From contig NZ_CP093341.1 of the NCBI RefSeq assembly GCF_022637455.1, positions 3,224,001-3,288,000 on the forward strand: 64,000 bases of DNA, given 5' to 3'. Position numbers and translations under genes: made by a program. Positions 18,586 to 27,712 of the stretch are shown piece after piece. Position 1 is the stretch's first letter; each line of letters opens with the position of its first letter. The DNA is from Lysobacter sp. S4-A87 (GTDB taxonomy: Bacteria; Pseudomonadota; Gammaproteobacteria; Xanthomonadales; Xanthomonadaceae). The notes below the pieces were generated by a model. It saw nothing but the letters and a program-made list of their open reading frames with translations. It ran no database searches and was not told the DNA's origin.

Positions 18586-19959
18586 TCAACGACGTCGTGC
18601 GCCGCCACCCGAGCGCGGCGGGCGCGACGGGCGCTGCATCTGCCGGCCGCCACCGCGTGCACTGGACGGTCGCTGCGATGCCGAATAGCTGCCGTGGCCG
18701 CGATTGGCCGATGCACGGGTCTGGCCCGGATTGCCCGCGCCGGAGAATGCGTTGTTCTGCCCGCCCCGGTTGCCCTGGTACTGCTGGCGCGTGCCCTGGC
18801 GCGCCTGCGCGTTGCGCTGCGAGTCGGCGCGGTTCTGCGCGCCCTGGCGTGCGCCGGCGTCGCGCGTGCCGGCCTGCTGGCGGTTCATCTGCTGCGACGC
18901 CTGTCCCGCGCGATCGCGCGCCTCGCGGTTGCTCGCCGCCGGCGTGTCGAAGCCGCGCTGCGACATCGACTGGCGCGCGCGTTCGCGATCGGCGGCGCGG
19001 GCCGGATCGTGGCCGCGGAAGTTGTCGCGCTGTCCGGCGCCGTCCTTCTGCCGGCCGAACTGCTCGCGGCTGGCGCGGTCGCGATAGGGCACGCCGTCGC
19101 GGTTGGCCGCGTTGTGGCGCCAGGTGTTGTCGCCGCGGTTGATCTGGCGGTTGCTGTTGATGTTGTTGTAGCGGTCGACGTTGATGTCGATGTCGCCGTG
19201 GCCCCAGTTGAAGTCACCCCACAGCGCGGCGGTGATCGCCACGCCGGTGCCGAAGGCCAGGCCTGCCCAGAGCGCGCCGCCCGGGTAGTAGTACGGCGAC
19301 GGCGGGTAGTAGTACGGCGGGTACGAAGGGTAGGGCCAGGTACCGTAGACCGTGGTCGAGTTGTAGGCCGGCACGTACACCACCTGCGGGTCGGCCGGCT
19401 CGATGATGATCGTCGATGCTGCCGGTGCCACCGTGGTCGTCGAGCCGGCGGCCGGCTCGCTGCTGACCTTCAGTTGCTCGGTGGACTTGAGGTTGCCGGC
19501 CGACTGCGCCTGTCGGCGAAGCCGCTGCACCGAATCCATCACCGCATCGGGCTGGGCCAGGAACGCGTCGCCCATGCGCTGCACCCAGGCCGGATCCTTG
19601 CCCAGCAGGTCCAGCACCTGCGGGAACGCGACCAGCGACTGCACGCTTGGATCCCAGGACTGGCTGCCGACCTGGCGCACGGCGTCATCGCCCTTGGCAT
19701 CGGGATGTGCCTTGGACCACTTGACCGCATCGGCAACGTCGCCGGGATAGGTGGATGCCATCAGCACCTGTGCGAGCAGCGAATCCGGATAGAGCGCCAG
19801 CGGCGCCATCATCTGGTCGAGCTGTTCGGCGCTGAAGGCGTCGGAAGGCGCCGAGGTCGCGGCCTGCGCCGCAGCGGGTGCGGTCGTCTGCGGCGCTGCT
19901 CCTGCAGCCGCAACGAACAGCAAGGCGGCGATCGGAAGGTGGCGTGCGGAAATGCGCAT
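18586..19959 (-). CDS. DUF3300 family protein with disordered C-terminal tail
   Basis: This 457-aa protein has a signal peptide (MRISARHLPIAALLFVAAAG) and a DUF3300 domain recognisable from FSAEQLDQMMAPLALYPDSL, VMASTYP-like and PAYNSTTVYGTWPYPSYPP. A glycine and alanine segment (ALWAGLAFGTGVAITAALWG) and the repeat-like NVDRYNNINSNRQINRGDN follow. The last 200 residues are rich in N, R, Q, G and A and look unstructured. Function is unknown. It is the upstream partner of the DUF2950 gene. Confidence 0.85.
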   Translation of the reverse strand: MRISARHLPIAALLFVAAAGAAPQTTAPAAAQAATSAPSDAFSAEQLDQMMAPLALYPDSLLAQVLMASTYPGDVADAVKWSKAHPDAKGDDAVRQVGSQSWDPSVQSLVAFPQVLDLLGKDPAWVQRMGDAFLAQPDAVMDSVQRLRRQAQSAGNLKSTEQLKVSSEPAAGSTTTVAPAASTIIIEPADPQVVYVPAYNSTTVYGTWPYPSYPPYYYPPSPYYYPGGALWAGLAFGTGVAITAALWGDFNWGHGDIDINVDRYNNINSNRQINRGDNTWRHNAANRDGVPYRDRASREQFGRQKDGAGQRDNFRGHDPARAADRERARQSMSQRGFDTPAASNREARDRAGQASQQMNRQQAGTRDAGARQGAQNRADSQRNAQARQGTRQQYQGNRGGQNNAFSGAGNPGQTRASANRGHGSYSASQRPSSARGGGRQMQRPSRPPRSGGGARRR

Positions 19960-20118
19960 TGGCAGTCTCCAATCGCAAGACGCCCGGGTTTGCGGTCGAC
20001 CATGGCGGCCGGTGCGGGGGGCGCTTCGGGCGCCATCATAGGCTCAGCCCGGACGGCGACGTTCACATGGCCAACACGCCCCGACCGCGGTTGGCCTGCC
20101 CATGTCGCGTCGTGCGCT

Positions 20119-21093
20119 TCAGTGCTCGGGAACCCATACGAAGCTGTCGCCCTGCGCCTTGAAGTGGCCCAGGCCGGGGAACGGGAAATGCACCGAATAG
20201 ACGCGCAGGTTGCCGTCAGCGGCGCGCTGCAGAAGTGCGCGTCGGCTGGCCTGCGCCCGTGGCGCGTCCTGGTCGTACTGCACGGTCCAGTCCGGTCGCT
20301 GCACGGAGATCACGAAGTGATGCGCCGCATCGCCGATGTAGAGCAGGCGTTCGCTGCCGGACTGGATCTCGTAGGCGCTGTGGCCGGGCGTGTGCCCGGC
20401 GACGTCCACGGCGGTGACCACGCCCGGGATGACCGTCGCGCCGGGCTGGAACGTGACGACCTTCGGCGTCATCGCGGCCACGAGGGCGGCCGCATCGCCG
20501 TCGCCCTTGAGCGATGCCCATTCGGCGGCAGAAACATGGATGGCGGCATTGGCGAAGGCGAGCGTGCCATCGCGCGCCAGCAGGCCACCGGTGTGGTCCT
20601 GGTGCTGGTGCGAAAGGAAGATGTCGGTGACCTGCGCCGGCTCCACGCCTGCGGCGCGCAGCGATGCCTGCAGACGGCCGGCGCGTGCCCAGGACACATC
20701 GCCGGCGCCGGTGTCGAACAGCAGGACCTGTGCACCGCTGCGAACCAGCAACGGCTGGATGCTCAGGTGCAGCATGTCGGTCGGCTGGCCTGCCGCGGTC
20801 AGCAGCGCGGCGACGTCGGCCGGTGCCTGGCCGACAGCGAACGTCTTGCCGTCGTTGGCCGCGTCGATGTCGCCATCCTCCAATGCAACTGCGTCGAGCG
20901 TTCCGACCTTGAAGCGGAAGACGTCCTGAGTTGCCGGGACCGCGGTGGCCGCGGTCGCGGTGGGAGCTTCGGGTGTCGCGCCCGCAGGGGCAGTCGCAGC
21001 ATCGTTCGCGGCCGGCTGCGGCCGGGAGCATCCGGCGAGCAGGCAGGCGGACGTGAGTGCAGCGGTGAGCGCAGCAAGCTGGATGCGGTTCAT
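20119..21093 (-). CDS. Metallo-beta-lactamase-fold hydrolase, predicted lipoprotein
   Basis: This 324-aa protein has a lipobox signal (ALTSACLLAGC, cysteine 22), a low-complexity linker rich in A, P and T, and then an MBL domain. The zinc site reads HQHQDHTGG (HxHxDH), followed by the later ligands in VAGHTPGHSAYE and YIGDAAHHF. The arrangement is that of YtnP/AiiA-like and quorum-quenching lactonases, among other MBL enzymes. The substrate cannot be assigned. It is divergent from the histidine kinase gene at 21306. Confidence 0.8.
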   Translation of the reverse strand: MNRIQLAALTAALTSACLLAGCSRPQPAANDAATAPAGATPEAPTATAATAVPATQDVFRFKVGTLDAVALEDGDIDAANDGKTFAVGQAPADVAALLTAAGQPTDMLHLSIQPLLVRSGAQVLLFDTGAGDVSWARAGRLQASLRAAGVEPAQVTDIFLSHQHQDHTGGLLARDGTLAFANAAIHVSAAEWASLKGDGDAAALVAAMTPKVVTFQPGATVIPGVVTAVDVAGHTPGHSAYEIQSGSERLLYIGDAAHHFVISVQRPDWTVQYDQDAPRAQASRRALLQRAADGNLRVYSVHFPFPGLGHFKAQGDSFVWVPEH

Positions 21094-21305
21094 GCGGATG
21101 CCTGCAGGAGTGAAGGGGAGGGCTGGCGGTTTCCGTGCAGCCTATGCGGGTCGGCGCGGGCTCACAACACATGAGGCCCGCCAGGCCACGGCCCCGCCGC
21201 CTGAATCGTCGCGGCAAATCAGATAGCATCGGCCGCTGGGCCGGGGGGCTGCCGCCGGTCACTTGGCTGGCCTCGCCAGCCATCGCGGCAATGGTCAGGG
21301 GGCAA

Positions 21306-23102
21306 ATGAATGTTTCCGATACCCGGGAGAGCTTGGGACGATGGCGGGTGCCTGCCATCGCCGCGGGCATTCTTCTGATCGTCGTCGTCCCGTTCCTGTT
21401 CCTGCAGAACCTGTCCCGGGACAACCTCGAGGCGGCCGATGCCGTGGCGCACACCCATGAGGTGGAATCGGCCGTCGCCGGCCTGGCGCTCAACGTTCGT
21501 GAAGTGGAATCGGCGTCGATGGTGGTGGTGCTCGGTGGCGACCTGCCGCTGGCCCGGCAACGCATTTCCCAGGGGCGCGAGGAGATTCCTGGACAGTTGC
21601 GTGCACTGGCTGCCCTGACCGCCGACAACCCGCGCCAGCAACTGCTGCTGGGCCGACTGGGCGAACGGATCGCACGCCGCCTGGAAGTCGTCGACGAGTT
21701 GGTCAGGACCAATCCCGCCAGCGCCGGGCCGGTGGTCACGCCGCTGGTCACGCGCTTTCCCATCCGCAACGTCATTCGCGAGATGCTCGCCAACGAGCAG
21801 GCGCTGCTCGACAGGCGCGTCAGGGATGCCGAGCGCCAGCGTGCCTGGGCACGCTGGCTGGGTTGGGGGTCGATGCTGGTGCAGGTGCTGCTGCTGGTCC
21901 TGGTGACGTGGTTGCTGGCACGGCAGGTCTCGAAGCGATTGTCCGCCGAGCGGCAGTCGCGCCAGGCCAGCGCACGCGCCCTGGCGGTGTTGCAGACGGT
22001 CCGCGAACCCATCGCACTGATCGATGCAGACCAGCGTGTGGTCATGCACAACGCTGCATTCGAGCAGCTGTATGGCAGGACAGGCGACGGCCAGAAGCTC
22101 GCGGCCAATTCCGCGTGGACCGATGCGATCCTGCAACAACGCCTGGGCGATGTGCTTTCCCGCGGGCGCGAACTGTGGGATTTCGAGCAGGTGCAGACCA
22201 CGACCAACGGCGTCGAGCGCATCGTGCTGATCAATGCCAGCCGCATGTCGCTGCCCGATCGCGAAGACGATGTCGCACTGCTGACCGTCAGCGACGTGTC
22301 TGCACAGAAGGCGACCCAGCGCAGGATCAACGAGCTCAATCGCCAGCTCGAAGGCAAGGTCGACCAGGTCTCGGAGGTCAATCGCGAACTGGAGGCCTTC
22401 AGCTACTCGGTGTCGCACGACCTGCGTGCGCCGCTGCGCCACGTGGCCGGGTTCTCGGACAAGCTGGCCCGCCACCTGGGCGAGGATGCCGACGAAAAGA
22501 GCCTGCATTACCTGGACATCATCAGCAATTCGGCCAAGCGCATGTCGCAGCTGATCGATGACCTGCTCGTGTATTCGCGCCTGGGCCGCAGCGCGCTGCG
22601 CCTGCAGCCGGTCGACATGCAGTCCACGGTCGACGAGACCCGCGCGATGCTTGATGCGAACCTGGCCGCGGACGGCAGTTCGCAGCAGGTCTCGTGGAAG
22701 ATCCAGCCGCTGCCGATCGTGGTCGCCGACGAGAACATGATGCGCCAGGTCTGGCTCAACCTGCTTGGCAACGCCGTCAAGTACAGCAGCAACCGCGAAC
22801 GCAGCCAGGTCGAAGTGACGCACCAGCGCCTGGACGACGGCCGCCACGAGTTCAGCGTGCGCGACAACGGTGCCGGCTTCGACATGGCCTATGCCGGCAA
22901 GCTGTTCGGTGTGTTCCAGCGCCTTCACAAGGCCAGCGACTTTCCCGGCACCGGCATTGGCCTGGCCAGCGTCAAGCGCGTGCTGGCACGGCACGGCGGC
23001 AGCGTCAGCGCCGAATCCGAGCCCGACCGGGGCGCCATCTTCCGATTCACCCTGCCGGCCGTGCTCGATGCGCCGCCGTCCATAACCGGGCCCATGCAAT
23101 GA
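21306..23102 (+). CDS. Membrane sensor histidine kinase with CHASE3 and PAS domains
   Basis: This 598-aa kinase has a first membrane helix (about residues 17-35), a periplasmic all-helical CHASE3-like region (about 36-180), a second helix (187-205), a PAS domain (about 225-335) and a kinase core. The HisKA box is FSYSVSHDLRAPLRHVAGFS with the phospho-acceptor histidine at 371. ATP-binding boxes are LLGNAVKYSS, VRDNGAGFDM and FPGTGIGLASVKRV. The ATG at 21306 follows GGGGG. It overlaps the following response regulator by four bases (ATGA), so they form a cognate pair. The signal is unknown. Confidence 0.88.
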   Translation: MNVSDTRESLGRWRVPAIAAGILLIVVVPFLFLQNLSRDNLEAADAVAHTHEVESAVAGLALNVREVESASMVVVLGGDLPLARQRISQGREEIPGQLRALAALTADNPRQQLLLGRLGERIARRLEVVDELVRTNPASAGPVVTPLVTRFPIRNVIREMLANEQALLDRRVRDAERQRAWARWLGWGSMLVQVLLLVLVTWLLARQVSKRLSAERQSRQASARALAVLQTVREPIALIDADQRVVMHNAAFEQLYGRTGDGQKLAANSAWTDAILQQRLGDVLSRGRELWDFEQVQTTTNGVERIVLINASRMSLPDREDDVALLTVSDVSAQKATQRRINELNRQLEGKVDQVSEVNRELEAFSYSVSHDLRAPLRHVAGFSDKLARHLGEDADEKSLHYLDIISNSAKRMSQLIDDLLVYSRLGRSALRLQPVDMQSTVDETRAMLDANLAADGSSQQVSWKIQPLPIVVADENMMRQVWLNLLGNAVKYSSNRERSQVEVTHQRLDDGRHEFSVRDNGAGFDMAYAGKLFGVFQRLHKASDFPGTGIGLASVKRVLARHGGSVSAESEPDRGAIFRFTLPAVLDAPPSITGPMQ

Positions 23103-23539
23103 CCGAATACCGCACCATCCTGCTCGCCGAAGACAGTCACGCCGACGCCGAAATGGCGATCGACGCGCTGCGCGACGCCAACCTGGTCAACCCCATCGTC
23201 CACGTCGAGGATGGCGTCGAGGCGATGGACTACCTGCACCGGCGCGGTCGCTTCGCCGACCGCCCCGAAGGCCATCCCGCGGTGCTGCTGCTGGACATCA
23301 AGATGCCGCGCATGGACGGCCTGGAAGTCCTCCAGCAGATCCGCAGCGACGACAAGCTCAGGCACACGCCGGTCGTGATCCTGTCGTCCTCGCGCGAGGA
23401 AAGCGATCTCGCCGCCGGCTGGAACCTGGGCGTCAACGCCTACGTGGTCAAGCCGGTGGATGGCGACCAGTTCTTCCAGGCGGTGAAGGTCCTGGGCAAG
23501 TTCTGGGCGGTGATCAACGAACCGCCGGCGATGGACTGA
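23099..23539 (+). CDS. Single-domain response regulator, Rcp1-like
   Basis: This 146-aa protein is a lone receiver domain. It has the acidic pocket LLAEDSHAD, the phospho-accepting D66 in LLLDIKMPRMDG, the S/T switch in VVILSSSRE, and the K in AYVVKPVDGDQF. A longer alpha1-beta2 region (HVEDGVEAMDYLHRRGRFAD) is typical of Rcp1-type regulators that serve phytochrome-like kinases. It has no output domain, so it acts by protein contact or as a phosphate relay. The start overlaps the kinase stop. Confidence 0.9.
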   Translation: MTEYRTILLAEDSHADAEMAIDALRDANLVNPIVHVEDGVEAMDYLHRRGRFADRPEGHPAVLLLDIKMPRMDGLEVLQQIRSDDKLRHTPVVILSSSREESDLAAGWNLGVNAYVVKPVDGDQFFQAVKVLGKFWAVINEPPAMD

Positions 23540-23540
23540 C

Positions 23541-23984
23541 ATGGGATCGGCCGCGGACCCGAATGCCGATGCGCTGTGCATCATCCTGGTCGAGGATGAT
23601 GCCGACGACGCCGAACTGGTGTCGCTGCAGTTGACCGACGCTGGTATCCGCGCACGCTTCGTGCACGTGCAATCGGCATCGGAGTTGCGCGCGGCGATGT
23701 TGGCAGGCGCAGACCTGGTCGTCTCTGACGTGTCGATGCCGGCGTTCAGCGGGTTCGACGCCCTGGACATCGTGCGCGAGTTCGAGCCCGCCATTCCGTT
23801 CGTGCTGGTATCGGGTGCGTTCGAAGAAGACGTGGCGGCGCGCGCTACCGCGTCGAGGGTGCAGGCTTACCTGCTGAAGGACGATCTGCACGGCATGGTC
23901 CGGGCCGTGCAACAGGCGCAATCGAAATCGCCATCGCGTCGTGAAGCTGCCGGCGGGTGCGAGCGTCCTGCCCTGGATACCTAG
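23541..23984 (+). CDS. Single-domain response regulator, second receiver
   Basis: This 147-aa receiver protein has acidic residues in IILVEDDADDAE, D63 in VVSDVSMPAFSG, a serine in VLVSGAF, and K113 in AYLLKDDL. It differs from the preceding receiver and lies only one base after it. The C-terminal tail is short and basic. Together the three genes look like a phosphorelay without a DNA-binding output in this locus. Its stop shares a CTAG with the convergent gene on the minus strand. Confidence 0.88.
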   Translation: MGSAADPNADALCIILVEDDADDAELVSLQLTDAGIRARFVHVQSASELRAAMLAGADLVVSDVSMPAFSGFDALDIVREFEPAIPFVLVSGAFEEDVAARATASRVQAYLLKDDLHGMVRAVQQAQSKSPSRREAAGGCERPALDT

Positions 23985-24307
23985 GGCGACGAACAAAGCG
24001 GCTGCAGGAAATCCGAGACCGGTTCGAGGATCAGTTCCGGCAGGCTCTCGGCGATGCAATCGCGCAACAGTTGCCAGGATTCGGGATCGACCGAAGGCCG
24101 GGACAAGCCTTCCGCCTTGGCCGCTGCCGATGGCCATTGCGTGTAGCTGTACCAGATGTCATCCGGACCACGATGCAGGCGTGAGCCCATTGAGCCGCGC
24201 TCGGTCAGCAGCAACCGGGTGATCGTCGACCACGCCGCGACAAACGCCTCTTCGGATCCGGGGTGCAGGCGCCAGCGGTAGATGGCGCAGAAGACGGGGA
24301 TGGACAT
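23981..24307 (-). CDS. Small protein of the antibiotic-biosynthesis-monooxygenase-like fold
   Basis: This 108-aa protein starts SIPVFCAIYRWRLHPGSEEAFVAAW and later has GSMGSRLHRGPDDIWYSYTQWPS. That pattern (strand, helix, strand with a tryptophan/tyrosine run) is typical of dimeric alpha/beta barrel proteins such as antibiotic biosynthesis monooxygenase-like (ABM) domains. No function can be given. It converges on the second receiver gene, with the stop codons overlapping in CTAG. YraN follows after 38 bases. Confidence 0.65.
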   Translation of the reverse strand: MSIPVFCAIYRWRLHPGSEEAFVAAWSTITRLLLTERGSMGSRLHRGPDDIWYSYTQWPSAAAKAEGLSRPSVDPESWQLLRDCIAESLPELILEPVSDFLQPLCSSP

Positions 24308-24345
24308 GGTGTTTGTCTCGGACGAATGCCGACGGTGGGCATGTG

Positions 24346-24726
24346 TCAGCAGTCGTCGGCGCGGAACGCGTCGCGCAGCCAGTTGAAGCGCGGTGCCTGC
24401 GGATCGCCCTCGGCTTCGATCACGTCGAAACGGCAGGCGCCATCGGCGTAGCGGCGATTCCTTGCGAGGAAGGCCATCGCCGCGCGAACCAGCTTGCGGC
24501 GTTTGCGCACGTCGACCGAGTCGGCGCCGCCGCCGAAGCGGGAGCTGCGCCGGAACCGGACTTCGACGAACACCAGCGTGATGCCGTCGAGCATCACCAA
24601 ATCTAGTTCGCCGACGCGGTAGTTGGCGTTCGCGGCTACGTCGCGCAGCCCTGCGTCGATGAGGTATTGGCGCGCGGCGGCTTCCACCGCCGCGCCTTTG
24701 CTGCGCTGGTCAGCGCTGGAAGGCAT
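24346..24726 (-). CDS. yraN: YraN/UPF0102 family nuclease-fold protein
   Basis: This 126-aa protein has the family core GRELD-like [21 protein letters not shown], a PD-(D/E)xK-like metal site, with [20 protein letters not shown] following. YraN proteins resemble Holliday-junction resolvases, but their cellular role is not settled. The start ([22 protein letters not shown]) lies inside the 3' end of lpoA, overlapping by 17 bases. The lpoA-yraN pair next to divergent rsmI is the classical arrangement in gammaproteobacteria. Confidence 0.93.
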   Translation of the reverse strand: MPSSADQRSKGAAVEAAARQYLIDAGLRDVAANANYRVGELDLVMLDGITLVFVEVRFRRSSRFGGGADSVDVRKRRKLVRAAMAFLARNRRYADGACRFDVIEAEGDPQAPRFNWLRDAFRADDC

Positions 24727-26095
24727 TGAGCAGCGGCACGGCGACGCCGGCGCTGAACGTCGACCATGCCGGCGTGCGCAGCACGTTGCCGAAGCCATCC
24801 AGGCGCAGCGTGCCGGTCGCGCCGTCGATCTTGCCGTCGGCACTGGTGGCCAGCCGCTGCAGGTAGGCGGTGATCTGCCAGGCATCGAAGCCGAATGCGA
24901 ACAGGCGCGCACCGCCACCCTTCGCGCTCGACAGTTGCGCGCCGACGTTGCCTGCCGGCGGCAGGCCGGCGACGCCGCGCGTGGTCCACACGTCGCTCGG
25001 GAAGATGATGCCGTCGAGGATGCGATCCTCTTCAGGCTTGCCCGTGCCCGACAGCACCTGAGAGGTGGCAACGCGCGGCTTGCCGGCCAGGCCGGCCAGC
25101 GCGAGCTTCGGCATCAGCGTGCGTGCATTGCTGCCCTTGATGGCCAGGAACACCGCGTCGACGCCGCCGGCCTTCTGCGCATACGGCGCGAGGTCGGCGA
25201 TGCCTTCGCTGACGACGTCAGTGACTTCGCCGCCGCGTTCGACAAGGCGATCACGCAGGCTGGTGACGGCACGTTGCTGGGAGTCGTCGCTGCCGCCGAT
25301 CACCAGCACGCGGCGCGCACCGCGGCCGAGCAGGTATTCGGCTGCGGCAATGCCTTCGTCTTCCGGCGACAGCGAGAAGCTGGCATTGCCGTTCGGCGGC
25401 GAGACGTCGCCACGGTTGAGCGCGAGCACCGGCACCGGCAGCGCGGCCTTGCCGAACAGCGCGTTGACTTCATCGCGGCCGAGCGGGCCGATGACGAAAT
25501 CATTGCCTTCCGCAGCGGCCAGGTCGTAGGCCGCCAGCGCGCCGCCGGTGGTGCCGGCGGTGTCGTAGAAGCTGATGTCGGGGCGGCGGCGGGCTTCGCC
25601 GTAGTAGCCGGCGAGGAGGCCGTCGCGCACCGGCGTCGCCGGCACCGCGAGACTGCCCGACATCGGCAGCAGCACGGCCAGCTTCACCGGCGGGCGGTAG
25701 CCGTCGCTGTCGGCCGGCGGACGATTGGCGGCATCGAAGTGCCAGGCGCTGCGGTCGAACGGGCGCGGCAGCGGCAAGCCACGGCGCAGCAGCGCCTGGC
25801 CGACATAGTTGTAGAGCGGGTCGCCTGCGGCCAGGGCCGCGGCTTCGCGGGTGAGGGTGGGGTTGTCGAGCTGTGCCAGCAGGCGCTCGATCTGGCGATC
25901 GTTGGCGGTGCGCGCCGGTCCGGCCAGGGCGGCGCCGCTGCGGGCCAGTTCGCCGGCCTGCGCAATGGTGGCGTTGTGGCTGGCCTGCGACGTCGTGCCG
26001 GTCTGGCTGACCGTGGCGCAACCGCCGAGCAGGGCGGTGCTCATTGCCGCGGCGAAGATCCATTTCATCGCCCATCGATTCGAAGCTAGGCTCAT
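24710..26095 (-). CDS. lpoA: Penicillin-binding protein activator LpoA (LppC family)
   Basis: LpoA is an outer-membrane lipoprotein that reaches through the periplasm to activate PBP1A. The 461-aa protein shows a lipobox (STALLGGC), an N-terminal helical TPR-like region and a periplasmic-binding-protein-like LppC domain beginning with [23 protein letters not shown] and containing [17 protein letters not shown] use the ATG at 26095. ATGs at 26101 and 26068 are possible, and the last gives a compact signal peptide ([17 protein letters not shown]). It is divergent from rsmI. Confidence 0.9.
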   Translation of the reverse strand: MSLASNRWAMKWIFAAAMSTALLGGCATVSQTGTTSQASHNATIAQAGELARSGAALAGPARTANDRQIERLLAQLDNPTLTREAAALAAGDPLYNYVGQALLRRGLPLPRPFDRSAWHFDAANRPPADSDGYRPPVKLAVLLPMSGSLAVPATPVRDGLLAGYYGEARRRPDISFYDTAGTTGGALAAYDLAAAEGNDFVIGPLGRDEVNALFGKAALPVPVLALNRGDVSPPNGNASFSLSPEDEGIAAAEYLLGRGARRVLVIGGSDDSQQRAVTSLRDRLVERGGEVTDVVSEGIADLAPYAQKAGGVDAVFLAIKGSNARTLMPKLALAGLAGKPRVATSQVLSGTGKPEEDRILDGIIFPSDVWTTRGVAGLPPAGNVGAQLSSAKGGGARLFAFGFDAWQITAYLQRLATSADGKIDGATGTLRLDGFGNVLRTPAWSTFSAGVAVPLLNAFQR

Positions 26096-26170
26096 CGGCA
26101 TGCTTTCGCCGCGACGCGGCGTTCCTGAGGGACCGGTTAGGATTCTACCCGGCCCCATCGCAGACGCACG

Positions 26171-27025
26171 ATGCCTACGTCCCAAGCAGCAAATCTCCCA
26201 CCTCCGGGAATCCTCCATGTCGTGGCTACGCCGATCGGCAACCTTGGCGATCTTTCCGCGCGCGCGCTGGAGACCCTGAAGACGGTGAGCGCGATCTGCG
26301 CCGAGGACACCCGCCACACCCGCCAGTTGCTCTCGCATTTCGGCCTGGAGCGGCCGTTGCTGGCCTTGCACCAGCACAACGAGGACGCGCAGGCGGCGCA
26401 GCTGGTGGCGCGCCTGCTTGGCGGAGAGTCGCTGGCACTGGTTTCCGATGCGGGCACGCCGCTGGTGAGCGATCCGGGTTTTCGCCTGGTCCGCGCCGCG
26501 CGTGCGGCGGGAGTACGCGTCTCGCCCGTACCGGGTGCCTGCGCGGCGATTGCGGCGCTCAGTGTTGCCGGCGTGCCCAGCGACCGTTTCGTCTTCGAAG
26601 GATTCCTGCCGGCCAAGGGTTCGGCGAGGCGCGAGCGCCTGTCGCGCTTGGCTGGCGAGCCGCGCACGCTGATCTTCTATGAGTCGGCGCACCGCATCGA
26701 GGAGTCGCTGGAAGACCTGGCGGCGGCGTTTGGCGGCGACCGCGTGGCAGTGGTCGGTCGCGAGCTGACCAAGCTGTTCGAGACGGTCCTGGATGGCAGC
26801 CTGGACGAGTTGAAGGCACGCGTGGCGGCCGACCCCAACCAGCGCAAGGGCGAATTCGTGGTGATCGTCGAAGGCGCGGGCGACGACGCCGATGCCAGCA
26901 TCGCCGAGGGCAGGCGCCTGTACGCCAAGCTCAGCGAGCACCTCAAGCCCTCACAGGCAGCCAGACTGGCGGCCGAGCTGAGCGGCGCACCGCGCAAGGC
27001 CCTGTACAACTCCGACGAAAGCTGA
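26171..27025 (+). CDS. rsmI: 16S rRNA (cytidine-1402-2'-O)-methyltransferase
   Basis: RsmI 2'-O-methylates C1402 in the ribosomal P site, next to the N4-methylation made by RsmH. The 284-aa tetrapyrrole-methylase-fold protein shows LHVVATPIGNLGDLSARALE, CAEDTRHTRQLLSHF, VSDAGTPLVSDPGFRLV and FYESAHRIEESL. The start at 26171 is close to the divergent lpoA. The gene ends just before a 29-base dispersed repeat and the inverted repeat that flanks rnpB. Confidence 0.96.
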   Translation: MPTSQAANLPPPGILHVVATPIGNLGDLSARALETLKTVSAICAEDTRHTRQLLSHFGLERPLLALHQHNEDAQAAQLVARLLGGESLALVSDAGTPLVSDPGFRLVRAARAAGVRVSPVPGACAAIAALSVAGVPSDRFVFEGFLPAKGSARRERLSRLAGEPRTLIFYESAHRIEESLEDLAAAFGGDRVAVVGRELTKLFETVLDGSLDELKARVAADPNQRKGEFVVIVEGAGDDADASIAEGRRLYAKLSEHLKPSQAARLAAELSGAPRKALYNSDES

Positions 27026-27033
27026 AGCCACAC

Positions 27034-27062
27034 GTAGCCCGGGTAAGCGAAGCGCACCCGGG
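27034..27062. repeat. 29-bp dispersed repeat, copy 1
   Basis: GTAGCCCGGGTAAGCGAAGC plus GCACCCGGG forms a hairpin (CCCGGGT with ACCCGGG) nine bases after the rsmI stop. An identical 29-base copy lies at 50970, again straight after a stop codon. Confidence 0.85.
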
Positions 27063-27106
27063 ACCCGGTCTGACGCCTGGGGATCGCCGCTGCGCAGGAC
27101 GAAGCA

Positions 27107-27150
27107 ACAGCCCCCTTTAGTAAAGGGGGCGCCGCGGCAGCGGCAGGGAA
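27107..27150 (+). repeat. Left arm of the inverted repeat flanking rnpB
   Basis: These 44 bases match, in reverse complement, 27669-27712 with one mismatch. Bases 27116-27150 match 27669-27703 perfectly over 35 bases. The arm contains its own palindrome, CCCCCTTTAGTAAAGGGGG, followed by GCGCCGCGGCAGCGGCAGGG. It lies between rsmI and the rnpB promoter. Confidence 0.95.
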
Positions 27151-27175
27151 TTGGGGGCCATTCGGTCGGGGCCCG

Positions 27176-27194
27176 AAGTTTGCACAGCAAACTT
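27176..27194 (+). terminator. Hairpin between rsmI and rnpB
   Basis: AAGTTTGC (27176-27183) and GCAAACTT (27187-27194) form an eight-base-pair stem with an ACA loop, extended by CCC/GGG flanks. It may end rsmI transcription, but no U run follows. A related stem (AGTTGC/GCAACT) sits after rnpB in inverted position. Confidence 0.4.
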
Positions 27195-27218
27195 TGGGGG
27201 TATTCACTGCGAAGGCAG

Positions 27219-27224
27219 TAGAAT
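27219..27224 (+). promoter_or_regulatory. Candidate -10 box of rnpB
   Basis: TAGAAT ends seven bases before the inferred 5' end of the RNase P RNA at 27232, the spacing expected for a -10 box. I see no convincing -35. Confidence 0.5.
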
Positions 27225-27231
27225 CACCACC

Positions 27232-27589
<358 letters not shown>

Positions 27590-27593
27590 GCCT

Positions 27594-27660
27594 GCTCTTT
27601 TCGCGCTTCGCGCTCTAAAGAGCCCCAAGTTGCTTGCGCAACTCGGGCCCCAGGCTTTTT
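27594..27660 (+). terminator. Hairpins after rnpB, probable terminator
   Basis: GCTCTTT (27594-27600) pairs with AAAGAGC (27617-27623) around a GC-rich loop. Then CCCAAGTTGC pairs with GCAACTCGGG (27624-27647, one mismatch), followed by CCCCAGGC and a T5 run. Together they probably end rnpB transcription. The exact 3' end of the primary transcript is uncertain. Confidence 0.5.
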
Positions 27661-27668
27661 GCCTCCAG

Positions 27669-27712
27669 TTCCCTGCCGCTGCCGCGGCGCCCCCTTTACT
27701 AAACGGGGCTGT
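27669..27712 (-). repeat. Right arm of the inverted repeat flanking rnpB
   Basis: This is the reverse complement of 27107-27150 (43 of 44 bases; 35 in a row identical). It lies 79 bases after the rnpB 3' end. Confidence 0.95.

Noticed and set aside
17548-21174. A 1208-codon open frame on the plus strand
   Set aside because: It is antisense to the DUF2950, DUF3300 and metallo-beta-lactamase-fold genes, all of which have signal peptides and recognisable motifs. Its translation is low-complexity and arginine-rich, as GC-rich antisense frames are.
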